Shown one piece after another: positions 9,548 to 18,593 of a DNA stretch of 64,000 nucleotides. Position 1 is the first letter of the stretch; the number at the start of each line of letters is the position of its first letter. Origin of the DNA: Cellulophaga sp. HaHa_2_95 (GTDB lineage: Bacteria; Bacteroidota; Bacteroidia; Flavobacteriales; Flavobacteriaceae); assembly GCF_019278565.1 (NCBI RefSeq), contig NZ_CP058988.1, positions 62,001-126,000 of the forward strand, written 5' to 3'. The position numbers and the translations under genes were made by a program. The notes under the pieces are model-generated. The model did not search any database. It saw only the letters and a list, made by a program, of their open reading frames with translations, and was not told where the DNA came from.

Positions 9548-10026
9548 ATATTGGCTATATAATTTTTAATACCATTTTCGTCTAATTGAACTACGTCCCA
9601 ATCTCGCATCACATTTGCCCCTTTACTTTCGTAAAATTTAATGGCTGGTTCATTCCAATCTATAACTTCCCAGTTTATTCTTTTAACTCCTAAGCCATGA
9701 CCGTATGTAACCACCTCATTTAACAATGCAGTTCCCATACCAGTTCCACGCATAGACTCCGTTACTATTAAATCCTCTAAATGAATAATTGGCCCTTTCC
9801 AAGTAGAATACCTATTATAGACCAATGCCATTCCTTTAATTTCATTACCTACTTCACCCACAAAACAATGGAATAGTGGATTAGCACCAAAACCATCTCT
9901 AATTAAGTCTTCTAAAGTAACCTCAACGGCATTTTCTTCCTTTTCAAACACAGCAAGCTCATTAATCAAGGATAAAACTTGATCCATGTCTTCTTTTTTT
10001 GCTTCTCTTATTGAAAATTTCATCAC
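9544..10026 (-). CDS. GNAT family N-acetyltransferase (diamine acetyltransferase-like)
   Basis: This 160-residue protein is a single GNAT domain. It begins FSIREAKKEDMDQVLSLI and carries the acetyl-CoA binding stretch ESMRGTGMGTALLNEV near residues 91-106. It then has INWEVIDWNEPAIKFYESKGA, typical of the spermidine/diamine acetyltransferase branch. The substrate may be a polyamine or an amino acid, but this is inference. It is the first gene of a two-gene operon, overlaps the aspartate kinase start by four bases (ATGA), and has a good -7 promoter box at 10109-10116. Confidence 0.87.
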   Translation of the reverse strand: MMKFSIREAKKEDMDQVLSLINELAVFEKEENAVEVTLEDLIRDGFGANPLFHCFVGEVGNEIKGMALVYNRYSTWKGPIIHLEDLIVTESMRGTGMGTALLNEVVTYGHGLGVKRINWEVIDWNEPAIKFYESKGANVMRDWDVVQLDENGIKNYIANI

Positions 10027-10108
10027 TCTTTTTTTTAGATTTTAATAATCATAGGCTAGATTTATTTCTCTATTCTCAAAATGACGTCTAGCCTCATTTT
10101 TATTGTTA

Positions 10109-10116
10109 CAAATATA
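10109..10116 (-). promoter_or_regulatory. Promoter -7 box of the GNAT-aspartate kinase operon
   Basis: The minus strand reads TATATTTG, an exact match to the Bacteroidota -7 box TAnnTTTG. It implies a leader of roughly 75 bases. No clear -33 TTTG is at the usual distance. Confidence 0.5.
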
Positions 10117-10159
10117 ACATGAAGTTACAAATTTAAAAAACATAAATTGAACGAAAACG

Positions 10160-10188
10160 TTGTAGTATCACAAAAAAGACGATATTTG
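10160..10188 (+). promoter_or_regulatory. Promoter of fbp
   Basis: TTG at 10160-10162 and GATATTTG at 10181-10188 are separated by 18 bases, which suits a Bacteroidota -33/-7 pair with one mismatch in the -7 box. Transcription would start near 10194, about 17 bases before the fbp ATG. Confidence 0.5.
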
Positions 10189-10210
10189 TAGGTAAATAAA
10201 CACTACAATC

Positions 10211-11221
10211 ATGACTAAACAATACAAAACTCTTGGAGAGTTTATTATTGAAAATCAAGACTCTTTTAAATACTCATCTGGTGAATTATCTAGATTATTA
10301 AACGGACTACGATTAGCAGCTAAAGTTGTAAATCATGAAGTTAATAAAGCCGGATTAGTAGATATTCTTGGAGAAGCCGGAGATCAAAACATTCAGGGTG
10401 AAAACCAACAAAAATTAGACGTTCTCGCTAATGAAAAGTTTATACAAACTTTAAAAAAGAGAGAAATTGTTTGCGGAATTGCTTCTGAAGAAGAAGATGA
10501 TTTTATAAGTATTAATAGTTTTGACAATCAACATCAAAACAAATACGTAGTACTTATAGACCCGCTTGACGGCTCTTCAAATATCGATGTCAATGTCTCT
10601 GTTGGAACTATATTTTCGATCTATAGACGGGTTACTCCTGTAGGTACTCCTGTAACTATTGAAGACTTTCTTCAACCAGGTGTAAACCAAATTGCAGCAG
10701 GTTACATTATTTATGGTACTTCTACTATGTTAGTCTATACGACTGGTGATGGCGTAAACGGATTCACATTAAACCCAGCGCTAGGGACTTTTTACCTATC
10801 GCATCCTAATATGAGTTTCCCTGAGAGTGGAAACATATATTCTGTTAATGAAGGTAACTATGTACACTTTCCGCAAGGCGTAAAAGATTATATTAAATAT
10901 TGCCAGAAAGAAGAAGATGACAGACCTTATACGTCTCGTTACATAGGATCTCTAGTTTCTGATTTTCATAGAAACATGATCAAAGGAGGTATTTACATGT
11001 ACCCTAAAAGTAGTGTTGCTTCTGAAGGAAAACTTAGATTATTGTATGAATGTAACCCTATGGCTTTTATTGCAGAACAAGCTAATGGATTAGCTAGTGA
11101 TGGAAAAAATAGAATTATGGAGGTAAAACCAACAGAACTACACCAACGTGTTCCTTTCTTTTGCGGTAGCCGAAATATGGTTGAAAAGGCAGAAGAATTT
11201 ATGAAAAATGCGAAAGCATAA
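10211..11221 (+). CDS. fbp: Fructose-1,6-bisphosphatase class 1
   Basis: Fbp removes the C1 phosphate from fructose-1,6-bisphosphate, the committed step of gluconeogenesis in the cytoplasm. The 336 residues are the normal class 1 length. Metal and substrate motifs are clear: ASEEED near residue 95, then [24 protein letters not shown] (about 116-139), and the C-terminal GGIYMYP and [17 protein letters not shown]. The gene is divergent from the GNAT/aspartate-kinase operon and is followed closely by a terminator, so it is probably a single-gene unit. Confidence 0.97.
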   Translation: MTKQYKTLGEFIIENQDSFKYSSGELSRLLNGLRLAAKVVNHEVNKAGLVDILGEAGDQNIQGENQQKLDVLANEKFIQTLKKREIVCGIASEEEDDFISINSFDNQHQNKYVVLIDPLDGSSNIDVNVSVGTIFSIYRRVTPVGTPVTIEDFLQPGVNQIAAGYIIYGTSTMLVYTTGDGVNGFTLNPALGTFYLSHPNMSFPESGNIYSVNEGNYVHFPQGVKDYIKYCQKEEDDRPYTSRYIGSLVSDFHRNMIKGGIYMYPKSSVASEGKLRLLYECNPMAFIAEQANGLASDGKNRIMEVKPTELHQRVPFFCGSRNMVEKAEEFMKNAKA

Positions 11222-11238
11222 TTTAATAGGTTGAAACT

Positions 11239-11266
11239 AAAAAAGGGGCTAAAAGCCCCTTTTTTT
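11239..11266. terminator. Intrinsic terminator between fbp and the TerB-like gene
   Basis: GGGGCT (11245-11250) pairs with AGCCCC (11254-11259) with a short A loop. An A run before the stem and a T run after it let it act on both strands. Confidence 0.9.
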
Positions 11267-11279
11267 ATTCCCGTATTTT

Positions 11280-11702
11280 TTATTTCTTTACTAAATAAAG
11301 GTAATCTTCAAAATCTAATCGACCACCAAAAATCTGCACAGAACGCTTAATTAATTTAGCTGCTGCTTCAGAAGAGTACCCTAAACCAATAGCATACTTA
11401 TTTACCAAGATCATTTCTTCTTCATCTATCTCGTGATCTGCAAAAACAATTCGAAACAAATCAAACAAACGCTCCAAACGCTCCTCTGAAGTAGAAGGAG
11501 GATTAATAGGGTATTTATTATCAGACTTTAAAACTTCAGCATACTCCGCATCCGTGATATCTAATTTTCTAGCAAACCGATCTAATAAAACCTTTTCTTG
11601 AGGATTAACTTCACCATCAACCGCTGCTAAAGAAGCAATTGATGAAAAATGAGCTAAATTTCTTCTATGCTCGCCACTGCTATATAAATCTACAAAAGAC
11701 AT
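11280..11702 (-). CDS. TerB-like family protein
   Basis: The 140-residue protein is an all-helical TerB/DjlA-N-like domain. It shows AHFSSIASLAAVDGEVNPQEKVLLDRFARKL (about 17-48) and a second acidic helix pair LFRIVFADHEIDEEEMILVNKYA, the pattern of repeated acidic D/E motifs in which TerB binds metal. Tellurite resistance itself should not be assumed, because no terC, terD or terZ gene is present and this domain is common in unrelated roles. It is preceded on its own strand by a promoter box at 11724-11731. Confidence 0.8.
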   Translation of the reverse strand: MSFVDLYSSGEHRRNLAHFSSIASLAAVDGEVNPQEKVLLDRFARKLDITDAEYAEVLKSDNKYPINPPSTSEERLERLFDLFRIVFADHEIDEEEMILVNKYAIGLGYSSEAAAKLIKRSVQIFGGRLDFEDYLYLVKK

Positions 11703-11723
11703 AATCTATTTTTTATTTGAGCA

Positions 11724-11731
11724 CAAATATA
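11724..11731 (-). promoter_or_regulatory. Promoter -7 box of the TerB-like gene
   Basis: The minus strand reads TATATTTG, an exact TAnnTTTG match, with a TTG about 22 bases further upstream. The leader would be about 15 bases. Confidence 0.55.
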
Positions 11732-11858
11732 ATTTTTTAGGAGTCATTTTTTACAATAAAACCGATTATTTTGGCTCTTAGTAAGTTGTATGGTTATTTC
11801 CTCAACTATTTACTACCAATAGACTTTAGGTCAATTTTCTAAAAAATCATCAAACAAA

Positions 11859-11866
11859 TAATTTTG
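11859..11866 (+). promoter_or_regulatory. Promoter -7 box of the ligase-associated repair operon
   Basis: TAATTTTG is an exact match to TAnnTTTG and lies 15 bases before the exonuclease ATG. It is probably the main promoter of the whole four-gene unit. No SOS-type palindrome is visible around it. Confidence 0.5.
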
Positions 11867-11881
11867 TAATTTCACAAGGCT

Positions 11882-12898
11882 ATGAAAAATCCATTACTAC
11901 AATTTACCGATAAAGGTATTTATTGCAGTGTCGCCAAAGTATATTTAGATCCTTGGAAACCCGTTGATAAAGCTATTATCACTCATGGTCATGCAGATCA
12001 CAGCCGCTATGGACATAAGAGCTACATAACACATCATAGAAATGTGCCTATTATAAGCCACAGACTGGGGGAAATAAATGTATCTGGCGTAGCATGGGGA
12101 CAAACCTTTACTATAAATAATGTGAAATTTAGCCTACACCCTGCAGGACATATTATTGGTTCTTCACAAATACGCGTAGAACATAAAGGAGAAGTCTGGG
12201 TGTTTACTGGGGATTATAAAACTGAAAACGACGGAATATCTACACCCTATGAAGTTGTAAAATGCGATTCGTTCATTACAGAATGTACCTTTGGATTACC
12301 CGCTTTTAAATGGACACCACAAGACGAAGTGATGGATTCTATTAACAATTGGTGGCTTGAAAACCAAACGGAAGGAAAAACATCGATACTTTTTGGATAT
12401 AGCCTAGGTAAAGCACAACGTCTACTAAAATATTTGAATCCCGATATAGGCAAAATATACACCCACGGTGCCATAGAAAACATGACCGAAGTATTACGGC
12501 CACTGGTAGATTTCCCAGCAACAACACTAATCACTAAAGAAACCAAAAAACAAGATTTGCTGGGCAACATGGTACTAGCCCCTCCCAGCGCACACGGAAG
12601 TACGTGGATAAAAAAAATGGTGCCTTACGTTACAGGATCCGCCAGTGGCTGGATGACCTTTAGGGGGGCAAGGCGCAGAAGAGCAATAGACAAAGGGTTT
12701 GTCCTCAGCGATCATTGTGATTGGACAGGTTTATTAGAAAGTATAAAAGCTACTGGTGCTGAAAAGGTAATTTGTACACATGGCTATTCAGATATCTTTT
12801 CAAGATACTTGCGAGAACAAGGGTATGATGCCAGAACCGAAGAAACACAATACGGAGAAGAAGAAACCGCAGAAATAGAAGAAAAAATAATTACTTAG
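11882..12898 (+). CDS. Ligase-associated DNA exonuclease (metallo-beta-lactamase/beta-CASP family)
   Basis: This 338-residue protein belongs to the metallo-beta-lactamase fold with a beta-CASP insert, the group related to RNase J, CPSF73 and SNM1 nucleases. The metal motif THGHADHSRYG (HxHxDH) lies near residues 35-45, with HPAGHIIGS and FTGDYK following and DHCDW and CTHGYSD near the C-terminus. Its place as first gene of a set with an ATP-dependent DNA ligase, an Lhr-type helicase and PdeM identifies it as the ligase-associated exonuclease. It probably trims DNA ends in repair. The 25-base gap to the ligase supports one operon. Confidence 0.93.
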   Translation: MKNPLLQFTDKGIYCSVAKVYLDPWKPVDKAIITHGHADHSRYGHKSYITHHRNVPIISHRLGEINVSGVAWGQTFTINNVKFSLHPAGHIIGSSQIRVEHKGEVWVFTGDYKTENDGISTPYEVVKCDSFITECTFGLPAFKWTPQDEVMDSINNWWLENQTEGKTSILFGYSLGKAQRLLKYLNPDIGKIYTHGAIENMTEVLRPLVDFPATTLITKETKKQDLLGNMVLAPPSAHGSTWIKKMVPYVTGSASGWMTFRGARRRRAIDKGFVLSDHCDWTGLLESIKATGAEKVICTHGYSDIFSRYLREQGYDARTEETQYGEEETAEIEEKIIT

Positions 12899-12923
12899 AA
12901 CACCTAAGCTTATATTTTACCGC

Positions 12924-14552
12924 ATGAAAAATTTTGCATCCCTTATTAAAACCTTAGACAGCACAACCAAAACAAATACAAAGGTTGCTGCTCTAGCCGA
13001 GTATTTTGCAAAAGCGAGTGATACCGATAAGGTGTGGACCATCGCTATCTTATCACATCGGAGACCTCCAAGACCGGTAAATACAACCTTATTAAGACAA
13101 TGGGCTTCAGAATTATCCAATATTCCTTTATGGCTTTTTGAAGAGAGTTATCATATTGTGGGTGATTTAGCAGAAACTATAGCCCTAGTAATTCCGTCTA
13201 ATCCTTTACAAACTGACAAATCGCTCACGGAGTTTTTAGAAGAAATGATTCTTTTAAAAAAGAAGTCGGAAGAAGAGAAAAAAGAATACCTCTATAACAA
13301 CTGGAAAGCATTAGATTATTACGAACGTTTTGTTTTTACCAAATTAATTACTGGAGGTTTCCGAATTGGTGTAAGTCAAAAATTAATGACAAAGGCCTTA
13401 TCTAAAGCTACAGAAATAAATGAGGATATATTAGCCTATAAATTGATGGGGAATTGGGACCCTAAAACAATTACTTTTCAAGAACTGATTTTAGAGGAGA
13501 ATGAAAATGATTACCTATCAAAACCATATCCTTTTTATTTAGCTTACGCTATTGAAAATGAAATACATGATCTGGGTGATGTGCAAGAATGGTCTGCAGA
13601 ACATAAATGGGATGGTATACGCTCACAAACCATATTTAGAAATGATGAATTATTTGTATGGAGCCGCGGAGAAGAATTAGTAACCGATAAGTATCCTGAG
13701 TTAGAAAAATTGGTAGGTATAATTCCAAACGGAACCGTCATTGATGCCGAAATTTTACCCTACGCCAATAACATCATCGGTACTTTCAATGATTTACAGA
13801 CTAGGATTGGAAGAAAAACGGTTTCTAAAGCACTGCTAAAAAAAACGCCCGTAATTCTCAAAGCGTATGATATCTTGGAATGGGAAGGGAATGATATTCG
13901 GCATCTTCCTTTTATAGAACGAAGGGAGTTATTAGAAAAATTATATCAAACTATTTCAGCTATAGAGAGCTTGCCTTTCCAAATTTCAGAAACAATACAT
14001 TGCTCCACTTGGGAAGAGGTTGCGAAAGAAAGAGAACGGGCACGAGAAATGCATAGCGAAGGTTTAATGCTCAAAAGAAAAGATTCTCCCTACTTGGTAG
14101 GTAGAAAAAAGGGCGATTGGTGGAAATGGAAAGTAGACCCGCTAACCATTGATGCTGTATTGACCTATGCCATGCGAGGGCATGGAAGAAGAAGTAATTT
14201 ATTTACCGATTATACTTTTGCGCTCTGGAATACCAATGAGGAAGGAGAAAAAGAACTGGTCACTTTTGCAAAAGCGTATTCAGGACTTACCGATGCTGAG
14301 TTCCGTAAAATAGATGCTTGGATCAAAAAGAATACTCTTGAACGTTTTGGACCCGTAAGGAGTGTTACCCCACATCATGTATTTGAAATTGCTTTTGAAG
14401 GAATCGCTTTATCAAAAAGACATAAAAGCGGTATTGCCACACGCTTCCCTAGGATTATACGCTGGCGACATGATAAAAAAATAGAAGATGCCAATACTAT
14501 TGAAGATTTGAAAAACTTAATCCCAAGTACAAGCAAAACTGCTACCGAATAA
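12924..14552 (+). CDS. ATP-dependent DNA ligase, repair-associated type
   Basis: This is a 542-residue ATP-dependent ligase, separate from the NAD-dependent LigA that replicates the chromosome. An N-terminal DNA-binding domain covers about 1-210. The adenylation domain carries the nucleotide lysine Lys228 in EHKWDGIR, then WSRGEELVTDKYPELE, VIDAEIL and EGLMLKRK, and the OB domain has KWKVDPLTIDAVLTYAMRGHGRR. It lacks the polymerase and phosphoesterase domains of LigD. Its neighbours supply an exonuclease, a helicase and a phosphoesterase as separate proteins. It probably seals nicks or breaks during damage repair. Confidence 0.95.
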   Translation: MKNFASLIKTLDSTTKTNTKVAALAEYFAKASDTDKVWTIAILSHRRPPRPVNTTLLRQWASELSNIPLWLFEESYHIVGDLAETIALVIPSNPLQTDKSLTEFLEEMILLKKKSEEEKKEYLYNNWKALDYYERFVFTKLITGGFRIGVSQKLMTKALSKATEINEDILAYKLMGNWDPKTITFQELILEENENDYLSKPYPFYLAYAIENEIHDLGDVQEWSAEHKWDGIRSQTIFRNDELFVWSRGEELVTDKYPELEKLVGIIPNGTVIDAEILPYANNIIGTFNDLQTRIGRKTVSKALLKKTPVILKAYDILEWEGNDIRHLPFIERRELLEKLYQTISAIESLPFQISETIHCSTWEEVAKERERAREMHSEGLMLKRKDSPYLVGRKKGDWWKWKVDPLTIDAVLTYAMRGHGRRSNLFTDYTFALWNTNEEGEKELVTFAKAYSGLTDAEFRKIDAWIKKNTLERFGPVRSVTPHHVFEIAFEGIALSKRHKSGIATRFPRIIRWRHDKKIEDANTIEDLKNLIPSTSKTATE

Positions 14553-14573
14553 TTGCAGTACCCTAACCGTACT

Positions 14574-17048
14574 ATGAATAGAGACGAATTATATACTATT
14601 GCAGAGAACTGGTTTCAAGAAAACAATTGGAAACCATTTAAATTCCAAAAAGATACTTGGAAGGCTTTCTTGCAGGGTAAAAACGGATTATTAAACGCTC
14701 CCACGGGAAGCGGAAAAACCTATGCCCTATGGTTTCCCATCATTCTAAATTATATAAAATCTAATCCAGAGTATAAAACCAAACATAAAAAAGGTTTAAA
14801 AGCTGTTTGGATTACTCCCCTACGTGCTTTATCTGATGAGATTAGGCAATCTGCAGAACGAGTTGCTGCTGATTTAGGCACACAGATGACGGTAGGAATT
14901 AGGACAGGAGACACCAGCACAAAAGAGCGGACTGCTCAGAAAAAACAAATGCCCGATTTACTAATCACCACTCCTGAAAGCTTGCAGCTACTCCTAGCTT
15001 CTAAAGGCTATGACAAGCTATTTAAAGGATGTACTGCCATTGTGGTAGATGAATGGCATGAACTGTTAGGGACAAAAAGAGGAGTGCAAATGGAATTGGC
15101 TCTTTCTCGCCTAAAAACAGTTTCTAAAGAACTTCGAATATGGGGAATCTCTGCAACGATAGGCAATTTGGAACAGGCTCGAGAAGTACTATTGGGCACC
15201 GATGCAAAAGCACTCGAAAATTCAATTTTAATAAAAGCAAAACTGAATAAGAAAATAACTGTAAAAAGCATCATCCCTAAAAAAATGGAGACCTTTCCGT
15301 GGCGCGGACATTTAGGCTTGCATTTATTAGAAGATATTATCCCTATAATTAACAATAGTAAAACCACCTTACTATTTACCAATACCAGGAGTCAGTGCGA
15401 AATCTGGTTTCAAAAAATTTTAGAAAAACATCCTGAATTTGCTGGCGAAATTGCCATGCATCATGGAAGTATTAATAAAGAAACTCGACTTTGGGTAGAA
15501 CAAGCCATCCGCAATGCAAACTTAAAGGCCGTAGTCTGTACCTCTAGTTTGGATTTAGGCGTAGATTTTGCTCCTGTAGAAACGGTAATACAAATAGGAG
15601 GCCCTAAGGGCGTAGCCCGTTTTTTACAACGCGCTGGTCGCAGTGGTCACCGACCAGGAAAAGAGAGTGTCATCTATTTTTTACCTACGCACGCAATAGA
15701 ACTTATTGAAGCTTCTGCTTTGCAAGAAGCTGTAAAACATACCGTAGTAGAAGACCGGATTCCGTATTTGAATAGTTATGATGTACTACTGCAATACCTC
15801 ACCACGCTCGCTATTTCTGATGGCTTTTATCCTGATGAAATTTACCAAGAAGTAATTAAAACCTTTTGCTACCAAGCACTCTCAAAAGAGCAATGGCAAT
15901 GGCTACTCAACTTTTTAGTCTTAGGAAGCCAAAGCTTGCAGACCTATGATGAATATAAAAAAGTAGACCTTGAAGAAGATGGTAAATTTAAAGTCAACAA
16001 TAAAGGTATCGCTATGCGACATCGTTTTCAAATAGGAACTATTGTGAGCGATGCAAATTTAACAGTACGCTATCAAAAAGGAGGTTTTATCGGGTCGATA
16101 GAAGAGTTCTTCGTTTCCAAATTATCTCCTGGAGATATTTTCACATTTGCTGGAAGAAATCTAGAGTTTATTCGGATAAAAGACATGCAAGTACATGTGC
16201 GCAATTCTACTAAAAAAACAAACAAAATACCAAGTTGGATGGGTGGGCGCCTCACTTTTTCTGCTCAAATGTCCGAATTACTACGTGAAGAACTATACAA
16301 AGCATCGGCAAACCATTTAACCAAAAAAGAAATAGGCCAAGAGCTAATAGCACTAGAGCCTGTATTTACCCAACAACGTAAAGAAAGTATTGTTCCAAAA
16401 CCCAATGAATTCTTAATTGAGACCTTTAAAACTCGCGATGGTTACCACCATATTTTTTACCCCTTTGAAGGTAGGTTTGTGCATGAAGCCATGGGAAGCC
16501 TTTTAGGCTACCGCATAAGTTTGCTTTCACCGATAACTTTTTCGCTGGCTTTTAATGATTACGGATTTGAATTACTCTCAGATCAAGAGATAGACATACA
16601 GCAGGTTTTAGATAATGATTTATTTTCAACAGACTTTATGCTGAGTGACCTACAGAAAAGTTTAAATGCCACAGAGATGGCGCGTAGAAAATTTCGTGAC
16701 ATTGCCGTAATCAGTGGAATGGTATTTACAGGATATCCAAACAAAGGTGTAAAAATGAAGCATTTACAAAGCAGCTCACAACTGCTTTTTGATGTTTTTA
16801 GAGACTATGAGGCTGATAATTTACTTTTTCAACAAGCTTTTACAGAAACATTTGAACACCAACTGGAAGAAGGGCGCTTACGACTAGCACTAGAGCGTAT
16901 TGCACAACAGGAAATTGTCTGGAAAGCGTGCCAGAAACCAACTCCATTTTCGTTCCCTATAATTACAGATAGATTACGAGAAAAATTATCTAGTGAAAAA
17001 TTAGCAGACCGTATCAAACGTATGACCGCGATTCTTACTAAAAAGTAA
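14574..17048 (+). CDS. Ligase-associated DNA damage response DEXH-box helicase (Lhr-type)
   Basis: This large superfamily 2 helicase resembles the core of Lhr and has 824 residues from the chosen ATG. Walker A is APTGSGKT (about 42-49), the DEXH box is VVDEWHELLG, motif III is SATIG, motif V includes CTSSLDLGVDFAPVE and motif VI is QRAGRSGHRPG. A winged-helix and Lhr-type C-terminal region follow. A TTG at 14553, directly after the ligase stop, is in frame, but the ATG at 14574 (MNRDELY) is the better start. It probably loads on 3' DNA tails and unwinds during repair together with the adjacent ligase. Confidence 0.94.
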   Translation: MNRDELYTIAENWFQENNWKPFKFQKDTWKAFLQGKNGLLNAPTGSGKTYALWFPIILNYIKSNPEYKTKHKKGLKAVWITPLRALSDEIRQSAERVAADLGTQMTVGIRTGDTSTKERTAQKKQMPDLLITTPESLQLLLASKGYDKLFKGCTAIVVDEWHELLGTKRGVQMELALSRLKTVSKELRIWGISATIGNLEQAREVLLGTDAKALENSILIKAKLNKKITVKSIIPKKMETFPWRGHLGLHLLEDIIPIINNSKTTLLFTNTRSQCEIWFQKILEKHPEFAGEIAMHHGSINKETRLWVEQAIRNANLKAVVCTSSLDLGVDFAPVETVIQIGGPKGVARFLQRAGRSGHRPGKESVIYFLPTHAIELIEASALQEAVKHTVVEDRIPYLNSYDVLLQYLTTLAISDGFYPDEIYQEVIKTFCYQALSKEQWQWLLNFLVLGSQSLQTYDEYKKVDLEEDGKFKVNNKGIAMRHRFQIGTIVSDANLTVRYQKGGFIGSIEEFFVSKLSPGDIFTFAGRNLEFIRIKDMQVHVRNSTKKTNKIPSWMGGRLTFSAQMSELLREELYKASANHLTKKEIGQELIALEPVFTQQRKESIVPKPNEFLIETFKTRDGYHHIFYPFEGRFVHEAMGSLLGYRISLLSPITFSLAFNDYGFELLSDQEIDIQQVLDNDLFSTDFMLSDLQKSLNATEMARRKFRDIAVISGMVFTGYPNKGVKMKHLQSSSQLLFDVFRDYEADNLLFQQAFTETFEHQLEEGRLRLALERIAQQEIVWKACQKPTPFSFPIITDRLREKLSSEKLADRIKRMTAILTKK

Positions 17049-17081
17049 AAAGCACTTCGCTTTTTCTTATTTTTGTCATGA

Positions 17082-17735
17082 ATGACAGAATCTATACAAG
17101 TAAACAATCAGACATTTACCATGCATTGTTCGGGTGCGCTCTTTTGGGAAGAAGAAAGCACACTAATAGTTAGCGATATTCACTTTGGGAAAATATCCCA
17201 TTTTAGAAAACACGGTGCTGCCGTTCCGCAAAAAGCCATACAGAAAAATTTTATGCTTTTAGAGGCTATTGTTACTCAGTTTAACCCTAAAAGTATTTGT
17301 TTTTTGGGTGATTTATTTCATTCCTCTATGAATACAGAATGGAATTTGTTTGAAGATTGGGTAGCGAAAACAACTGCAAAACTAGTTCTAGTTGCCGGAA
17401 ATCACGATATCATATCGCCCTTAAAATATGAAGCTTTAAATATTGAAGTGATTCAAGAAATTGAAACGCAAGGGTTTCTATTTACACATCACCCAGAAGA
17501 ACGCAAAGGACTATTTAATTTCGCAGGACATATTCACCCCGCTATAAAATTAAAAGGTAGCGGGAGACAGATATTAAAATTAGCCTGCTTTTATAAATCA
17601 GACCACCAAATAATATTGCCTGCGTTTGGGGAATTTACAGGAACATTTTCATTACAACCTACTAAAGAACATGAGGTATTTGTAATCACAAAAGACGAAA
17701 TATTTAAAATAGATATAGCTTCTTCCGTTATCTAA
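17082..17735 (+). CDS. pdeM: Ligase-associated DNA damage response endonuclease PdeM
   Basis: PdeM is a calcineurin-like metallophosphoesterase that closes the ligase-associated repair set. The 217 residues show the phosphoesterase metal motifs in order: SDIHFGK (about 28-34), LGDLFHS, GNHD, THHPEE and GHIHP. The two-metal site suggests phosphodiesterase or nuclease activity on damaged DNA ends. The gap to the helicase is 33 bases. It contains a short A/T-rich hairpin that I do not read as a true terminator. The last gene of the operon ends here. Confidence 0.92.
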   Translation: MTESIQVNNQTFTMHCSGALFWEEESTLIVSDIHFGKISHFRKHGAAVPQKAIQKNFMLLEAIVTQFNPKSICFLGDLFHSSMNTEWNLFEDWVAKTTAKLVLVAGNHDIISPLKYEALNIEVIQEIETQGFLFTHHPEERKGLFNFAGHIHPAIKLKGSGRQILKLACFYKSDHQIILPAFGEFTGTFSLQPTKEHEVFVITKDEIFKIDIASSVI

Positions 17736-17793
17736 GTCCATTTTAAATTGGATACCATCAACAACTAAATTTTGAGGCACTTAATTTTATCCT

Positions 17794-18591
17794 ATGGAAA
17801 AGAAATTAGCACTAGTAAACTCGGCCTCTGTACTTTTCGTGATTATCGTTAACTATGTATCACAAGCGTTAAAATTTAACGACACCACTATAGGCGAAAT
17901 AAGTAAACAATACGACAATTTGTTTACACCAGCAGGTTATGCATTTGCCATTTGGGGACTAATTTTTTTGTCTTTAATAGGATATGCTATTTTTCAAGTG
18001 CGAAGAGCTTTTTTTAGTGTTAAGAAAACCGATTTTATCTTACAAACGGGATATTGGTTTGCTATCACTAATTTTCTGAATGGGTTATGGGTCTTTGCCT
18101 TCGTGTATGATTATACAGGGCTATCTGTTTTAATTATGTTTGGGATCTTGTTTTCTTTAATAAAGATCATCCTAAATACCAATATGGAACGTTGGGATGC
18201 TCCGATAGAAATTATTGCCTTTGTTTGGTGGCCTATTTGTTTATATAGTGGTTGGATTACTGTAGCGACGATTGCAAATGTCACCGCCTATCTAGCGAAA
18301 CTTGGCTGGTCTGGTGGGTTTTTATCAGAAGCTACTTGGGCCGTACTTATGATTGGTATTGCTACCGTGATAAATCTATTGATGACCTATACACGAAACA
18401 TGAGAGAATTTGCACTTGTGGCTGTTTGGGCATTTATCGCTATCTACGTTCGTCAAATTGAAGACTATCCTGAAATCGCATATACAGCGGTAGTAGCCAG
18501 TGTTATATTATTCGCATCTACTTTTTACCACGCCTACAAAAACAGGGCCACTGGCCCTGCTATCAAATTGAAGGAACGTATACAAAACTAA
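17794..18591 (+). CDS. TspO/MBR-like tryptophan-rich membrane protein
   Basis: The 265-residue protein has about seven hydrophobic segments rich in Trp and aromatic residues. It includes FTPAGYAFAIWGLIFLSLIGYAIFQ near residues 45-69 and ENxxNGLW-like NFLNGLWVFAF near 92-102, both reminiscent of the TspO (peripheral benzodiazepine receptor) family. It is longer than classical TspO (about 160 residues, five helices). It probably sits in the cytoplasmic membrane and may bind tetrapyrrole or another hydrophobic ligand, but function is inferred only from the family. It follows pdeM by 58 bases and could be part of the same transcript or separate. Confidence 0.7.
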   Translation: MEKKLALVNSASVLFVIIVNYVSQALKFNDTTIGEISKQYDNLFTPAGYAFAIWGLIFLSLIGYAIFQVRRAFFSVKKTDFILQTGYWFAITNFLNGLWVFAFVYDYTGLSVLIMFGILFSLIKIILNTNMERWDAPIEIIAFVWWPICLYSGWITVATIANVTAYLAKLGWSGGFLSEATWAVLMIGIATVINLLMTYTRNMREFALVAVWAFIAIYVRQIEDYPEIAYTAVVASVILFASTFYHAYKNRATGPAIKLKERIQN

Positions 18592-18593
18592 TT

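Noticed and set aside
11280..11702. Tellurite resistance determinant because of a TerB-like domain
   Set aside because: No other ter genes are present; the domain alone does not indicate tellurite resistance.
17049..17075. A/T-rich stem AAAAAGC...GCTTTTT between the helicase and pdeM genes
   Set aside because: The stem is almost wholly A-T and the arrangement of genes suggests one operon; it is more likely a chance pairing than a real terminator.
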